Positions 34,117 through 44,004 of a DNA stretch of 64,000 bases are shown here, piece by piece. The stretch's first letter is position 1. Each line of letters starts with the position of its first letter. The translations under genes were made by a program, and so were the position numbers. Below the pieces are notes generated by a model. The model saw only the letters and a list, made by a program, of their open reading frames with translations, searched no databases and was not told the DNA's origin. Source of the DNA: Sphingomonas montana (lineage in GTDB: Bacteria > Pseudomonadota > Alphaproteobacteria > Sphingomonadales > Sphingomonadaceae); assembly GCF_001956315.1 (NCBI RefSeq), contig NZ_MOLY01000045.1:310001-374000 (forward strand), in the 5' to 3' direction.

Positions 34117-36567
34117 ATGCCGCGCAACAGCAGGAAATTTGTCGGTCGCGTGCTGGCGACCGCCCTGGCCGCGGCGTTGGTGCCGGTATCCGCGCTGCTG
34201 GCCCAGCCGGTCGCGGTGGCGACTTCCGGCGGTAGCGCGCTGCTGCCGGTCCGCGTGGATCCGAACGACAACAAGGTGCTGGTCACGCTGCCCCCGGCCG
34301 GGGCGGACGGCGTCGCCGGCCGCTTCCTCTGCTCGGCGGCCATCAAGACGGGGATGGGATCGGCGCGGATCCGCATCGATCGCGGCATGCAGGGCGAAAC
34401 GCAGCTGCTCGCGTTCCGCCGGCTGGGCCGCAAGATGGCGGTGACGTTCGAAAACCCGAAATACCGCGCGACGGGCGATGCCGCCGTGCAGCAGGGCGCC
34501 CGCGCCAGCTTTCCGTTCAGCACGGTGGCCCTGCTCGATATCGTCGCCTCCACCCCGGGCGGCGGTGCCACGGTCGATCTCGCCCCGTTCCTGACCGGCG
34601 ACACGCTGAAGCTCGCCGATGCGCTCAATACCGATGGCAAGGGGTATAAGCCGGCCGACCGGCTCAGCGCCGTCGATCCGGCCTCGGTCCGGGTCTTCCC
34701 CGACAATATCGAGATGGAAGCGGTCCAGACCTACGTCTCCGACACGCCCGGCCGGGAAGTCGACACGATCGCCCCCGACGGCCGTCAGGTCAGCTTCACC
34801 GTCCATCATTCGCTGATCCGCCTGCCGGGGCCGGGCTTCGTCCCCCGCAAGTTCGATATCCGGTCGGGCGCGCATGCAACGCAGGTCTATGATTTCGGCA
34901 CCCCGCTCGGCCAGCCGGTGCTGGTCGAATATGCCAACCGTTTCCGGCTGGAAAAGGTCGATCCCGCCGCCGCCCGGTCGCGCGTGAAGAAGCCGATCCT
35001 GTTCTACATCGACAATGCCGCGCCCGAACCGATCCGTACCGCGCTGGCCGAAGGCGTCGCATGGTGGAACCAGGCGTTCGACGCAGCCGGTTTCATCAAT
35101 GCGTTCCAGGTCCGTATCCTGACGCCCGATATCGATCCGCAGGACGTGCGCTACAACATCGTCAACTGGGCCGATCGCCAGACGCGCAGCTGGTCCTATG
35201 GCGGTGGCATCATCGACCCGCGGACCGGCGAGATCGTGAAGGGCAATGTCGTGCTGGGTGCGCTCCGCGTCCGGCAGAACATCGCCATCTTCGAAGCCTT
35301 GGTCGGCACCGCGCAGAACGGCGACGGCGGGCCGAACGATCCGGTGCGCGCCGCCCTCGCCCGCATCCGCCAGCTCGGCGCGCACGAGGTCGGCCACGCG
35401 ATCGGCTTCGTCCATAATTTCGCCGGCAGCCTGCAGAATCGCAGTTCGGTCATGGACTATCCGAATGCGCGGGTGCGGATCGTCGATGGGCGGCTCGACC
35501 TGGGCGATGCCTACGCCACCGGCATCGGCCGCTGGGATACGTACACCGTCGATTGGCTCTACGGCCAGCCCGCGCCCGGCGGTTCGGTCGATGCGGACGC
35601 GGCGCGCAAGGCGGCCGCCATCGAACGGGTCGGCCTGCGTTTCCTGACCGATACCGACGGGCGCGCCGCCGATCTGGCCGTTCCCGGCGACAATATGTGG
35701 ACCGACGGCGACGATGGCGTCGCCGATCTGGCGCAGGTGATGGCGGTCCGCCGGATCGCGCTCGACGGGTTCGGCCCCCGCGTCCTGCTGCCCGGCGAAC
35801 CGCTGTCGAACCTGCGCCGCAAGTTCGTGCCCGTCTGGCTCTACCACCGCTATCAGGTGGATGCGCTGGGCAAGCGGATCGGCGGAATCGACTATCGCTA
35901 TGCCGTGGTCGGCGGGGCCACCCCGCCGCCCGCACCGGTCGCCGCGGCGGATCAGGTCGCGGCGATCGACGCCATGCTCGGCACGCTGTCCGCCGCCGAA
36001 CTCGCGGTGCCGCCGGCCCTGGCGTTGCGGCTGTCGTCCGGCACCAACGCCGGCGCCGATCCGCAGTTCGATACGGAGGTCTTCGCCACCGCCGGGGCGG
36101 CCGCCTTCGATCCGCTGGTTGCCACCGACGTCGCCGCACAGGTTACGCTGGACAGCCTGCTCGCGCCGGCCCGGCTGACGCGCGTCTATCTGCAACATGC
36201 GCAGGATCCCGCGCTGCCCGGGCTGGAACTGCTGCTCGATCGGCTCGTCGCCGCGACTGTCGACCGGCGCGCTACGGCGGTCGAACGGCGGATTGCGCAC
36301 CGTACGATCCTGTCGATCGCGCAGGCCCGGCAGGATCCGGCGACCTCGATCGACGTGGCCGCCATCCTCGACGGCCGTCTGCGCACAGTGGCCGACCGGT
36401 TCGCCACGGCGTCCGCCCGGACGGAGGATGGCGACTGGCAACGCGGGATGGCCGCCCTGCTGCGCGACGCCGATCGGCTGAAGGCGGAAATCGACAAGAC
36501 CCGCCGCACCGAACCGGCCATCCCGCCCGGCATGCCGATCGGCGGCGACACCGGCTGGTTCGGCTGA
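34117..36567 (+). CDS. Secreted zinc-dependent metalloprotease
   Basis: An 816-residue exported protein of the large DUF5117/DUF4953-type zinc metallopeptidase family. A Sec signal (KFVGRVLATALAAALVPVSALLAQ) opens it. The zinc site is HEVGHAIGFVHNF, with H423, E424, H427 and H433. Upstream lies SWSYGGGIIDPRTGEIVKG, part of the usual substrate-side region. ATG 34117 follows GGGGGA and puts the signal at the N-terminus; the longer frame does not. It stands alone, and the C-terminal half has no recognised domain. Likely periplasmic or secreted peptidase of unknown target. Confidence 0.9.
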   Translation: MPRNSRKFVGRVLATALAAALVPVSALLAQPVAVATSGGSALLPVRVDPNDNKVLVTLPPAGADGVAGRFLCSAAIKTGMGSARIRIDRGMQGETQLLAFRRLGRKMAVTFENPKYRATGDAAVQQGARASFPFSTVALLDIVASTPGGGATVDLAPFLTGDTLKLADALNTDGKGYKPADRLSAVDPASVRVFPDNIEMEAVQTYVSDTPGREVDTIAPDGRQVSFTVHHSLIRLPGPGFVPRKFDIRSGAHATQVYDFGTPLGQPVLVEYANRFRLEKVDPAAARSRVKKPILFYIDNAAPEPIRTALAEGVAWWNQAFDAAGFINAFQVRILTPDIDPQDVRYNIVNWADRQTRSWSYGGGIIDPRTGEIVKGNVVLGALRVRQNIAIFEALVGTAQNGDGGPNDPVRAALARIRQLGAHEVGHAIGFVHNFAGSLQNRSSVMDYPNARVRIVDGRLDLGDAYATGIGRWDTYTVDWLYGQPAPGGSVDADAARKAAAIERVGLRFLTDTDGRAADLAVPGDNMWTDGDDGVADLAQVMAVRRIALDGFGPRVLLPGEPLSNLRRKFVPVWLYHRYQVDALGKRIGGIDYRYAVVGGATPPPAPVAAADQVAAIDAMLGTLSAAELAVPPALALRLSSGTNAGADPQFDTEVFATAGAAAFDPLVATDVAAQVTLDSLLAPARLTRVYLQHAQDPALPGLELLLDRLVAATVDRRATAVERRIAHRTILSIAQARQDPATSIDVAAILDGRLRTVADRFATASARTEDGDWQRGMAALLRDADRLKAEIDKTRRTEPAIPPGMPIGGDTGWFG

Positions 36568-37269
36568 CCCAGTCGCGGGTCGCCGGACCGTTCCGTTCTC
36601 ACGGCCTCCGTGTCAGCGTCCCGACCAGGCTAAGGCCCGAACCACAAAGCCGTTGGCATATTGATCCCCGACACGTCGAGCGATCGGAACACCGTTTTAA
36701 CGGGCCGTTCCGCTATATGCGCCGTTCGGAGCAACATTTCTAAAAAAGTGCAAGGCGGACTACCGGCTCGACAACCAGAATATGGCTGCTGCCACCATTT
36801 ACTGCCGCTCTGCATGTAACGTTTCTACCTGGCCGTCAGTCAGCGGAGCCGTCTGACGCGGTATCGAACGGCACGCAGCCCTTTTGCACGGAACGCCAGT
36901 GTACATATCGGTTGAAGCAGACCATCCCAAACGCGCGTAAGGTGAAGGCGTATGAAGTTTACGGCGTCTCTCGCTTTCCCGGCGACTCGAACTGGTATCA
37001 ATTCTCTGGAATGAGCCAAGCTATGACGCGCGTCCTGTCTGCCCCGATCCAACACTATCTTCCTGGGCATCCGCGTGGCGCTGAAGAGTTGTCGTTTTGG
37101 AAGCCCCAGGTCGCGGCTACGCCGATCCGACCGCGATAGTCATTTCATGCGGAAAAATTCCATAATATATTACATATTATAAAGCCATCATAACGATAGT
37201 TATTTCTGCTCATAGCCAAGGTGACCTAATTCGTTCTTTAAATGCCGGCTCTTGATAGGAGGGTTTCCT
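36568..37269. other. Long intergenic region, AT-rich near its end
   Basis: About 700 bases without a convincing gene. Small frames at 36912-37139 and on the other strand lack start signals and family likeness. GC falls sharply from about 37140, with runs such as AATATATTACATATTATAAAG, likely holding the promoter of the LuxR-type gene at 37270. The drop marks a change to more recently acquired DNA or a region bound by silencing proteins. Confidence 0.5.
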
Positions 37270-38352
37270 ATGGATTTTCGGGAAAACTTATACTCTGCTA
37301 TCGACGATGAGCACGCCCTTAAAGGGCTTGCCGAGACAGTCGCAATGACCAATAACTCACGATCTGCGAATATCCATCATTTTACCCCTGGGGGTAAAAC
37401 GCATTTCCATAGTCTGTCCTATTATGATCCGGCACATGCCGAACTTTATGCGACATCATTTGTAGACAAGGACGTATGGCTGAAAGCTTCGCTCGAACAT
37501 GGCGCAACGGGTTCGGCTTTCAATATGGATCGATACATATCACCCGAACAGTTCATACAAACTGAATATTACAACGAATTATTCAGGTCGATCGGGGATG
37601 ACACGGCACGCTGCATGGGCGCGTTGATCCCCATGGGAAATGACCTGCTGGTAATCGCCGTTCACCGCCCCCTTCGTGGACTTACATACACCAATCCAGA
37701 AGTCGCGGCCTTGGACCTGATCATCGGTCATCTCCGTCATGTGCTTCGGGTGCGGCAAGTGATCGAAAGGGAGCGCGGCGAAGGGCGGCTGCTGGAAACG
37801 ATGATCGAAGCAACCGAAGCCGCGATGCTCATCGTCGACAAGCGCCTTCGGATATTGCGCATGTCCGGGGCTGCGAAACAGATTCTGGCGGCCCGTGACG
37901 GCATCCGGGAACGCGGCCTTCTGATAGAGTTCGCCAATCGGGGACTAAATGACGCGGTGTGCCAGGCCGTGAAGGTAACGATCGATCGAAAGGACCCGGA
38001 ACGCACCGGTTTCCTTTGTGAACGTCCATCTGGACGGGCGGCCTATCGTTTACGTGTAATGCCGGCCGGTGCCCGCGGTGACGATGGTGCCCTGATTCTG
38101 ATCGATGACCCGGCCTTACCCAGCGGATTGGGAACGAAGGGCGCATGGATCGCGCAGGCGTACCGGTTCACCGCCGCCGAACAGGCGTTGGCGTTTGGCC
38201 TTGCGGACGGTGCGACCCTCGCCGAAATCGCGGAACGACGCGGCGTAACGCGGGAAACGCTCCGCACACAGCTCAAATCCCTGTTTGCGAAGACCGGGAC
38301 TGCCCGCCAGTCGGACCTTGTTCGCTTGATCGGTCCCGCGGTCCGCGCGTAA
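37270..38352 (+). CDS. LuxR-family (HTH) regulator with PAS-like domain
   Basis: A 360-residue regulator. The first 160 residues have no clear family. A PAS-like fold around residues 180-275 includes EAAMLIVDKRLRILRMSGAAKQIL. The C-terminal 65 residues are a LuxR-type HTH (FTAAEQALAFGLADGATLAEIAERRGVTRETLRTQLKSLFAKTGTARQSDLVRL). ATG 37270 has a strong TAGGAGGG site; a TTG at 37252 is in frame but weaker. Codon use is less GC-rich than neighbours. It lies 177 bases before the giant surface protein, in the same direction, and is a natural candidate for its regulator. Confidence 0.88.
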   Translation: MDFRENLYSAIDDEHALKGLAETVAMTNNSRSANIHHFTPGGKTHFHSLSYYDPAHAELYATSFVDKDVWLKASLEHGATGSAFNMDRYISPEQFIQTEYYNELFRSIGDDTARCMGALIPMGNDLLVIAVHRPLRGLTYTNPEVAALDLIIGHLRHVLRVRQVIERERGEGRLLETMIEATEAAMLIVDKRLRILRMSGAAKQILAARDGIRERGLLIEFANRGLNDAVCQAVKVTIDRKDPERTGFLCERPSGRAAYRLRVMPAGARGDDGALILIDDPALPSGLGTKGAWIAQAYRFTAAEQALAFGLADGATLAEIAERRGVTRETLRTQLKSLFAKTGTARQSDLVRLIGPAVRA

Positions 38353-38439
38353 CCAAAGGGCGCTCGCCGTATCGGCATGCTTTTTTTCTGCTCATCCCCC
38401 GAACGGGTGAAGCCCGACACGACCACCGCGGGCAAAAGC

Positions 38440-38454
38440 TTAACACAAGGTTAA
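38440..38454. promoter_or_regulatory. CtrA-type binding box
   Basis: TTAA, seven bases, TTAA, as in the alphaproteobacterial cell-cycle regulator CtrA consensus (TTAA-N7-TTAA). It also reads as TTAAC and GTTAA around five bases, a small palindrome. It lies 76 bases before the start of the RTX/Ig-like surface protein, a plausible position for activation. Confidence 0.5.
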
Positions 38455-38529
38455 TCGAGCGACCCTTCCGCCCTGATCGGCGGCGACCCAGACTGCTCGA
38501 CGCGCGTTGGATGTTCGGGGGAAATCGAC

Positions 38530-41500
38530 ATGACGACCTATACCGGTGGCGACGAGAACAACAGCTACACGCTCACCCCCGCAGATGGGGCATCTTCGGT
38601 CAACGGGGGTGGTGGCACCGATACGCTGACGATCAATTGGTCGACGCTGACGACGGCTTTGTACGGTCAGGTCTATGCGACTGGTGGTTCGGGATATGTA
38701 CAGGGTAGCGTGAATATTGCCTGGTCCAATATCGAGCGGCTGAACGTGCTTTACGGCTCGGGTAGCGATACCTTCTACATACAGGGACTGGATACTGCCG
38801 TTGCCTTCAACGGAGGCGGCGGCGACGACTTCGGCTATGCCGGGTTCGAGGCATCGACCGCCGACATCACCTTCGCACTCAACGGCACGGCGAACACGGC
38901 GTCGGTGTTCGAGGGTCAGGGGTCCAGCTTCACCAATGTCGAGCGCGTCGGCGTCTACACCGGATCGGGCAACGACCGGCTGACCGGCGGGGCCGGTGCC
39001 GACCAGCTGTCGGCCGGGGCCGGCACCAACCGCGTCAGCGGCGGCGGCGGCGACGACCAGATCACCTCGGTCGGTGCGGACACGGTCGACGGCGGCACCG
39101 GCCGCGACAGCTGGAGCGGCAACTATGCCACCCGCACGGCGGCCATCGGCGTCACCCAGGGCACCGGATCGGCCTATACGCTCAGCGGGCTCGGCGCCGC
39201 CGCCAGCGTCGCCAACGTCGAACAGATCAGCCTCGCCACCGGTTCGGGCAACGACAGCTTCGCGCTCAGGAGCGGCGGTGCCGCCTCCATCAGCCTCAAC
39301 GGCGGCACCGGCACCGACAGCCTGACCGCCGACTGGTCCGCACTCACCACCGCCACCACCGCCTATGTCTACTCCGACGGCACCAGCGGCTATCTGAGCG
39401 GCACCGACAACTCCATCAACTGGAGCAGCATCGAAACCCTCTCCTTCAAACTCGGGTCCGGCAATGACCAGATCTACGCCACCAGCCTCGGCGGCAAGAT
39501 GACGGTCGATGCCGGCGCCGGCGACGACTTCGGCTATGCCGGGTTCGAGGCATCGACCGCCGACATCACCTTCGCGCTCAACGGCACGGCGAACACGGCG
39601 TCGGTGTTCGAGGGTCAGGGGTCCAGCTTCACCAATGTCGAGCGCGTCGGCATCTATACCGGATCGGGCAACGACCGGCTGACCGGCGGGGCCGGTGCCG
39701 ACCAGCTGTCGGCCGGGGCCGGCACCAACCGCGTCAGCGGCGGCGGCGGCGACGACCAGATCACTTCGGTCGGTGCGGACACGGTCGACGGCGGTACCGG
39801 CCGCGACAGCTGGAGCGGCAACTATGCCACCCGCACGGCGGCCATCGGCGTCACCCAGGGCACCGGATCGGCCTATACGCTCAGCGGGCTCGGCGCCGCC
39901 GCCAGCGTCGCCAACGTCGAACAGATCAGCCTCGCCACCGGTTCGGGCAACGACAGCTTCGCGCTCAGGAGCGGCGGTGCCGCCTCCATCAGCCTCAACG
40001 GCGGCACCGGCACCGACAGCCTGACCGCCGACTGGTCCGCACTCTCCACCGCCACCACCGCCTATGTCTACTCCGACGGCGCAAGCGGCTATCTGAGCGG
40101 CACCGACAACTCCATCAACTGGAGCAGCATCGAGACCCTCTCCTTCAAACTCGGGTCCGGCGACGACCAGATCTATGGCGGCGGGCGCGGGGTGATGCTC
40201 ACGGTCGATGCCGGCGCCGGGGACGACAGTTTCTATTCCGGCGACGGGAACGACATGGTGACCGGCGGGGTCGGCGACGATCTTGCGGTATTTACCGGTG
40301 CCTATGCCGACTATGAAATCGTCACCCGCAACGGCGCGACCACCGTCCGCGATCGTCGCGAGGCCGGCGACGGGACCGACACGCTGCGGCAAGTGGAGAA
40401 AGCCAGGTTCACGGACCAGACCGTCAACCTGCTCACCAACACGCCGCCCGACGTGGATGGTCCGGACCGGTTCACGACCAGCGAAGACAGCGCGATCCGG
40501 CTGACCCAGGCACAGATACTGGCGAACGACAGCGACGTTGACGGCGATACGCTGGTGGTATCGGGTGTCGAAGCGGTATTCGGGGGCACAGCCGCGCTGA
40601 ATCAGGATGGCACCGTTACCTTCACGCCGGGCGCGAACTTCAACGGCGATGCAAGCTTCCGCTATACTGTGGACGACGGCAAGGGCGGGCTTGCGCAGGG
40701 AACCGCAACAATCCGCGTCACGCCGGTGAACGACGCGCCCGTCGCAGCCGACGATGGCATCTATGTCGCCACCGCGGGGGTAGCGTTCGAACTGGACGGG
40801 CGCGGCGTATTGGCAAATGACAGCGACGTCGACGGAAATGCCCTACAGGCCATTGTCGCGACCGGGCCTGCACATGGGGACCTGACGCTCAACGCGGACG
40901 GATCGTTCCGGTACGTCGCCGATGCCGATTATGTCGGCAATGACAGCTTCACCTATCGCGCAGGCGACGGGACGGTATCGTCGACAGCGACCGTCCGTCT
41001 GTCCGTGGTCAACGGCGCGCCGACGATCGGCGCCAGTGCACCGAGCCGCGCGCTGACGGAAGCAGGTGCAACCGGCGCCGGCGTATCGACGGCGCAGGTC
41101 GCGCTGACCCGGGCCGATCCCGACGGCACCATCCCGGCCTACGACGTTCGGGGCTGGTCCGATCTGGGCAGAGGATCGTACGGCATCGCCGGTGTCTACG
41201 GGACGGTCGTCCTCGATACGGCGGCCGATACGCTCACATACACGCTGTCCAACGACGATGCCGACACGAACGCCCTGGGCCGTGCCGACGTCGCAGCGGA
41301 CAGCTTCACCGTCACGGTCAGCGATGGCCTGACACCGTCCGCCGTCACCGTGCGCTTCGCCGTGAACGGTGCCAACGACGCGCCCGAAGCGGCCGGCGAT
41401 GCCTTCAGCGTCAAGGCCGGCGAAAGCATCGCCGGCACCGTGCTCGCGAACGACCGCGATGTGGACAACGACGCGTTGACCGTCTCCCTGGTCGGCCAAC

Positions 41501-42708
41501 CGGCCAACGGACAGCTGACCCTCAACACGGACGGCACGTTCGATTACAGGCCGTCGACCGGGTTTGCCGGAACCGATAGCTTTACCTACCGCCTGTCCGA
41601 TGGACTGGTCGTGTCGGAAGCAACCGTTTCGCTGACGGTGACGCCGGCTGACCCGGTTCCGAACACGGCCCCCAACGCGATCGCGGACGCGTTCACGCTC
41701 GACGAGGATAGCAGTCTTTCCGCTTCGGTACTCGCCAACGACACGGACGACGAGGGCGACGCACTGTCCGCCTCGCTCGTTTCCGGGCCGACGCACGGAG
41801 CGGTGGCGCTCAACGCCGACGGCAGCTTCACCTACACACCGGACGCCGACTATTTCGGAACCGACAGCTTCGTCTATGCCGCGTCGGACGGCAGTGCCTC
41901 CGCGCAGGCGACCGTGAGCCTGACCGTTCGGGACGTGGCCGAGCCAAGCCGCGACCTGCCCGATACCTATGTCGTCCGACGGACCGGCACGATCGATGGT
42001 TCGGCTGGCACGGACGACGTGCTTACCGGACCGGCCTATCGCAACAGCTTCTATTTCGATGCTGCGGCCGAGACCGGACAGGACCGAATCACCGACTTCG
42101 CAAAGACGGACGTGATCGCCGTCAATGTCCGGCTGGACAATAGCAACGGGATCATCTCCCTCGTGGACAACAGCGTGCGGCTCGACGGATCGGCGGGCGG
42201 AGACACCGCGACGATCGAGGGCGTAACGGCATTGCGTTACCTCGGCGCCGCAGGCGCGGGCGTCCACGTCTATGCCGACGCGCTCACACGGCCGACGGAC
42301 GCGATCGAGGGTCTTCTGGGCAACGACATCGTGCAGGGCGACAGGGGCGACCGCACCAGCCAAACCTTCTTCTACGATACCGCTCTCGACCTCAATCTGG
42401 GTCGCGATACCATCCGGAACTTCGGCGCCAAGGACATTCTCGTCCTCACGTCCGAACTGAACGACGTCAATAGCGACGGGGTCATCGCATTTGGACGAAA
42501 TCGGGCGCTCGACCTGTCGGGAGGGGTCGATGGCCCCGGGGATCCCGGTGTTTCCGGCGAAGCAGGCATTCTGACGATCAGCAATAGCGCCGGCCGCATA
42601 ATCCAGTCGCTGGAGTTCGATGGAAGCCGTGTCGAGGACGGCGTTACCTATTATGTCTACAGCCTGCTGGGCAGCGCAGCCGGAACGGGCGACCTGAACT
42701 TTTCGTAA
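38530..42708 (+). CDS. Giant RTX/Ig-like repeat protein, type I secretion style
   Basis: A 1392-residue, acidic, glycine- and aspartate-rich protein with no Sec signal. Residues 1-630 are calcium-binding beta-roll sequence (TGSGNDRLTGGAGADQL, GDGNDMVTGGVGDDLA) containing two nearly identical 233-residue tandem units. Residues about 637-1140 form roughly five VCBS/cadherin-like Ig modules (NDSDVDGDTL, LNADGSFTYTPDADYFGTDSF). The last 250 residues hold two blocks like GRDTIRNFGAKDILVL, the usual tail before a type I export signal. ATG 38530 follows GGGGGAAA. A type I exporter is not encoded here. It probably acts as an adhesin or S-layer-like surface protein. Confidence 0.9.
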   Translation: MTTYTGGDENNSYTLTPADGASSVNGGGGTDTLTINWSTLTTALYGQVYATGGSGYVQGSVNIAWSNIERLNVLYGSGSDTFYIQGLDTAVAFNGGGGDDFGYAGFEASTADITFALNGTANTASVFEGQGSSFTNVERVGVYTGSGNDRLTGGAGADQLSAGAGTNRVSGGGGDDQITSVGADTVDGGTGRDSWSGNYATRTAAIGVTQGTGSAYTLSGLGAAASVANVEQISLATGSGNDSFALRSGGAASISLNGGTGTDSLTADWSALTTATTAYVYSDGTSGYLSGTDNSINWSSIETLSFKLGSGNDQIYATSLGGKMTVDAGAGDDFGYAGFEASTADITFALNGTANTASVFEGQGSSFTNVERVGIYTGSGNDRLTGGAGADQLSAGAGTNRVSGGGGDDQITSVGADTVDGGTGRDSWSGNYATRTAAIGVTQGTGSAYTLSGLGAAASVANVEQISLATGSGNDSFALRSGGAASISLNGGTGTDSLTADWSALSTATTAYVYSDGASGYLSGTDNSINWSSIETLSFKLGSGDDQIYGGGRGVMLTVDAGAGDDSFYSGDGNDMVTGGVGDDLAVFTGAYADYEIVTRNGATTVRDRREAGDGTDTLRQVEKARFTDQTVNLLTNTPPDVDGPDRFTTSEDSAIRLTQAQILANDSDVDGDTLVVSGVEAVFGGTAALNQDGTVTFTPGANFNGDASFRYTVDDGKGGLAQGTATIRVTPVNDAPVAADDGIYVATAGVAFELDGRGVLANDSDVDGNALQAIVATGPAHGDLTLNADGSFRYVADADYVGNDSFTYRAGDGTVSSTATVRLSVVNGAPTIGASAPSRALTEAGATGAGVSTAQVALTRADPDGTIPAYDVRGWSDLGRGSYGIAGVYGTVVLDTAADTLTYTLSNDDADTNALGRADVAADSFTVTVSDGLTPSAVTVRFAVNGANDAPEAAGDAFSVKAGESIAGTVLANDRDVDNDALTVSLVGQPANGQLTLNTDGTFDYRPSTGFAGTDSFTYRLSDGLVVSEATVSLTVTPADPVPNTAPNAIADAFTLDEDSSLSASVLANDTDDEGDALSASLVSGPTHGAVALNADGSFTYTPDADYFGTDSFVYAASDGSASAQATVSLTVRDVAEPSRDLPDTYVVRRTGTIDGSAGTDDVLTGPAYRNSFYFDAAAETGQDRITDFAKTDVIAVNVRLDNSNGIISLVDNSVRLDGSAGGDTATIEGVTALRYLGAAGAGVHVYADALTRPTDAIEGLLGNDIVQGDRGDRTSQTFFYDTALDLNLGRDTIRNFGAKDILVLTSELNDVNSDGVIAFGRNRALDLSGGVDGPGDPGVSGEAGILTISNSAGRIIQSLEFDGSRVEDGVTYYVYSLLGSAAGTGDLNFS
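38820..40217 (+). repeat. Two 699-base tandem repeats inside the surface protein gene
   Basis: Unit 1 (about 38820-39518) and unit 2 (about 39519-40217) encode the same 233 residues with only a few changes, for example VGVY against VGIY, LTTATT against LSTATT and SGNDQ against SGDDQ. The DNA is almost identical, so the duplication is recent or kept alike by gene conversion. The copy number could vary between strains. Confidence 0.9.
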
Positions 42709-44004
42709 TTGGAGCGGCGGGACCATCGCTTACGCTGGGGGCGGGTATCGTGGCACAGCAGGCGTTACCGCCCGCCTCATCGCGAGTTCGATAACCGGGC
42801 CGTCCAGTAACGGCAACGTATCGGACCCAGCCCTAGCCATGGCACCCGTTCCGGGTGGTGCTCGAAGATCCCCGGCCGGATATACTGCGGACTACGCCGT
42901 TTTACTGCTGTGCGTTCTACTTGCAGATTGGGGTCGAGCGACCCGCTGCTACGATGGTGGACAGGATCGACGGTCGGCCAGTCCATCGGCACGTTCAGCG
43001 ATGAAAGGCGCGCGTCCGAATTCTCCAACGTCGGACGGACCTGCTGCTCGACCTGATCGAAGGCGGGCAGCGTGCCCGGTATCAGCTGTCGACGCGCGCG
43101 CACGTCGTTCGAGGGCGTCGCCCGAATGGTACGCCCGGCAAGCGGCTTTGTCGCCGCCTCCTGCGTCGCGAGTGTCGGCAGGCGTCGGGCATACCGGTTT
43201 TACGGATACGCAGTGACTGGTCGCCGTTCAGATGCGGCATGCCCTCGACGAACCGATCCATGAAATGATCGTGGGATCAGAACCAATATCGTCCCGCTCG
43301 TCCACGATTTGCTTCCACCTGTCCTCCCAGAACCGGTCCAGGAGGGCGACACGCTCGCGCGGACGGTCGTCTGCGCGACAGCCGTACCGAGGAAACCTGT
43401 TCATCCAGTGAGAAGGCAGCGCGATAAGATAATGCCCGCCGCGGCGGGAAAGGTTGATGTGACGCATCGACGAGGACTTTGCCCCATATCCGGTCCTGCG
43501 ACGGCGCGATGCGTCACAGGACAGGTCACGGTTCCGACGGACACCGAAACCGGAGCGGAGGCCGGCTTCCTGTCTTCACAACGACTTACGAGAGAAACTG
43601 GCTGGGGCGGCAGGGACCTCACCTAAGTAGGTCCAAGCCGTCCCAAACGACTGATTTCCGCCATTTTTGATCAGCGACGACTGTGAATGGCTACACCCAC
43701 TGGCTACACCTACTGGCAGCATTCGCGCTTCGCAAGACAGGCTCGAAGACCAAAAGGTTTTGGCGGACCTGACCCACCCCCGGGTGCTGAAGATTATCCG
43801 CAATCCAGCTTCCTTCGGAAAACGATCACGTTTTCGCCGGAACGGGATCTAGCGGTGCAACTGTTAGCGGCACGACCGATCGCCGACGGTACGAAGATGA
43901 CGGTCGGCCGTTGAGCACCGTGAGTATCAACCCACAGAATATGCCACCTCACCGGCACTCGATGTGAAAACCTAGTATCCGGTGGGGTTGGACGCAGGCG
44001 ACTG
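42709..44004. other. Decayed non-coding stretch, likely island edge
   Basis: About 1.3 kb with no intact gene. On the minus strand, protein-like pieces appear in different frames. One around 43467-43262 ends RFWEDRWKQIVDERDDIGSD. It seems to continue in another frame as HFMDRFVEGMPHLNGDQSLR. A third contains LPAFDQVEQQVRPTLENSD at about 43100-42900. This is the pattern of one frameshifted, dead gene, but I cannot name its family. Further right are a six-base hairpin at 43614-43634, a direct repeat TGGCTACACCCAC / TGGCTACACCTAC near 43690, and no other feature. Confidence 0.45.
43599..43616 (-). other. tRNA 3'-end-like sequence, possible attachment site relic
   Basis: TGGCTGGGGCGGCAGGGA on the plus strand is the complement of a typical tRNA acceptor and T-stem ending in CCA. 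The next bases depart from a normal T-loop and no tRNA body lies beside it. Such 3' fragments are what an integrated element leaves. No integrase is present in the window, so this stays a suggestion. Confidence 0.25.

Noticed and set aside
36912-37139. A 75-codon plus-strand frame in the long gap
   Set aside because: No ribosome site, no family, unlikely composition, and it ends at the AT-rich promoter stretch.
38820-40217. Possible CRISPR-like repetition
   Set aside because: The repeats are two 699-base coding units within one frame, not short repeats with unique spacers.
38440-40392. A 650-codon open frame on the minus strand opposite the surface protein gene
   Set aside because: It mirrors the repetitive, very GC-rich RTX code. 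Its protein is low-complexity Gly/Val/Asp sequence with no start signal, while the plus strand has clear RTX and Ig motifs.
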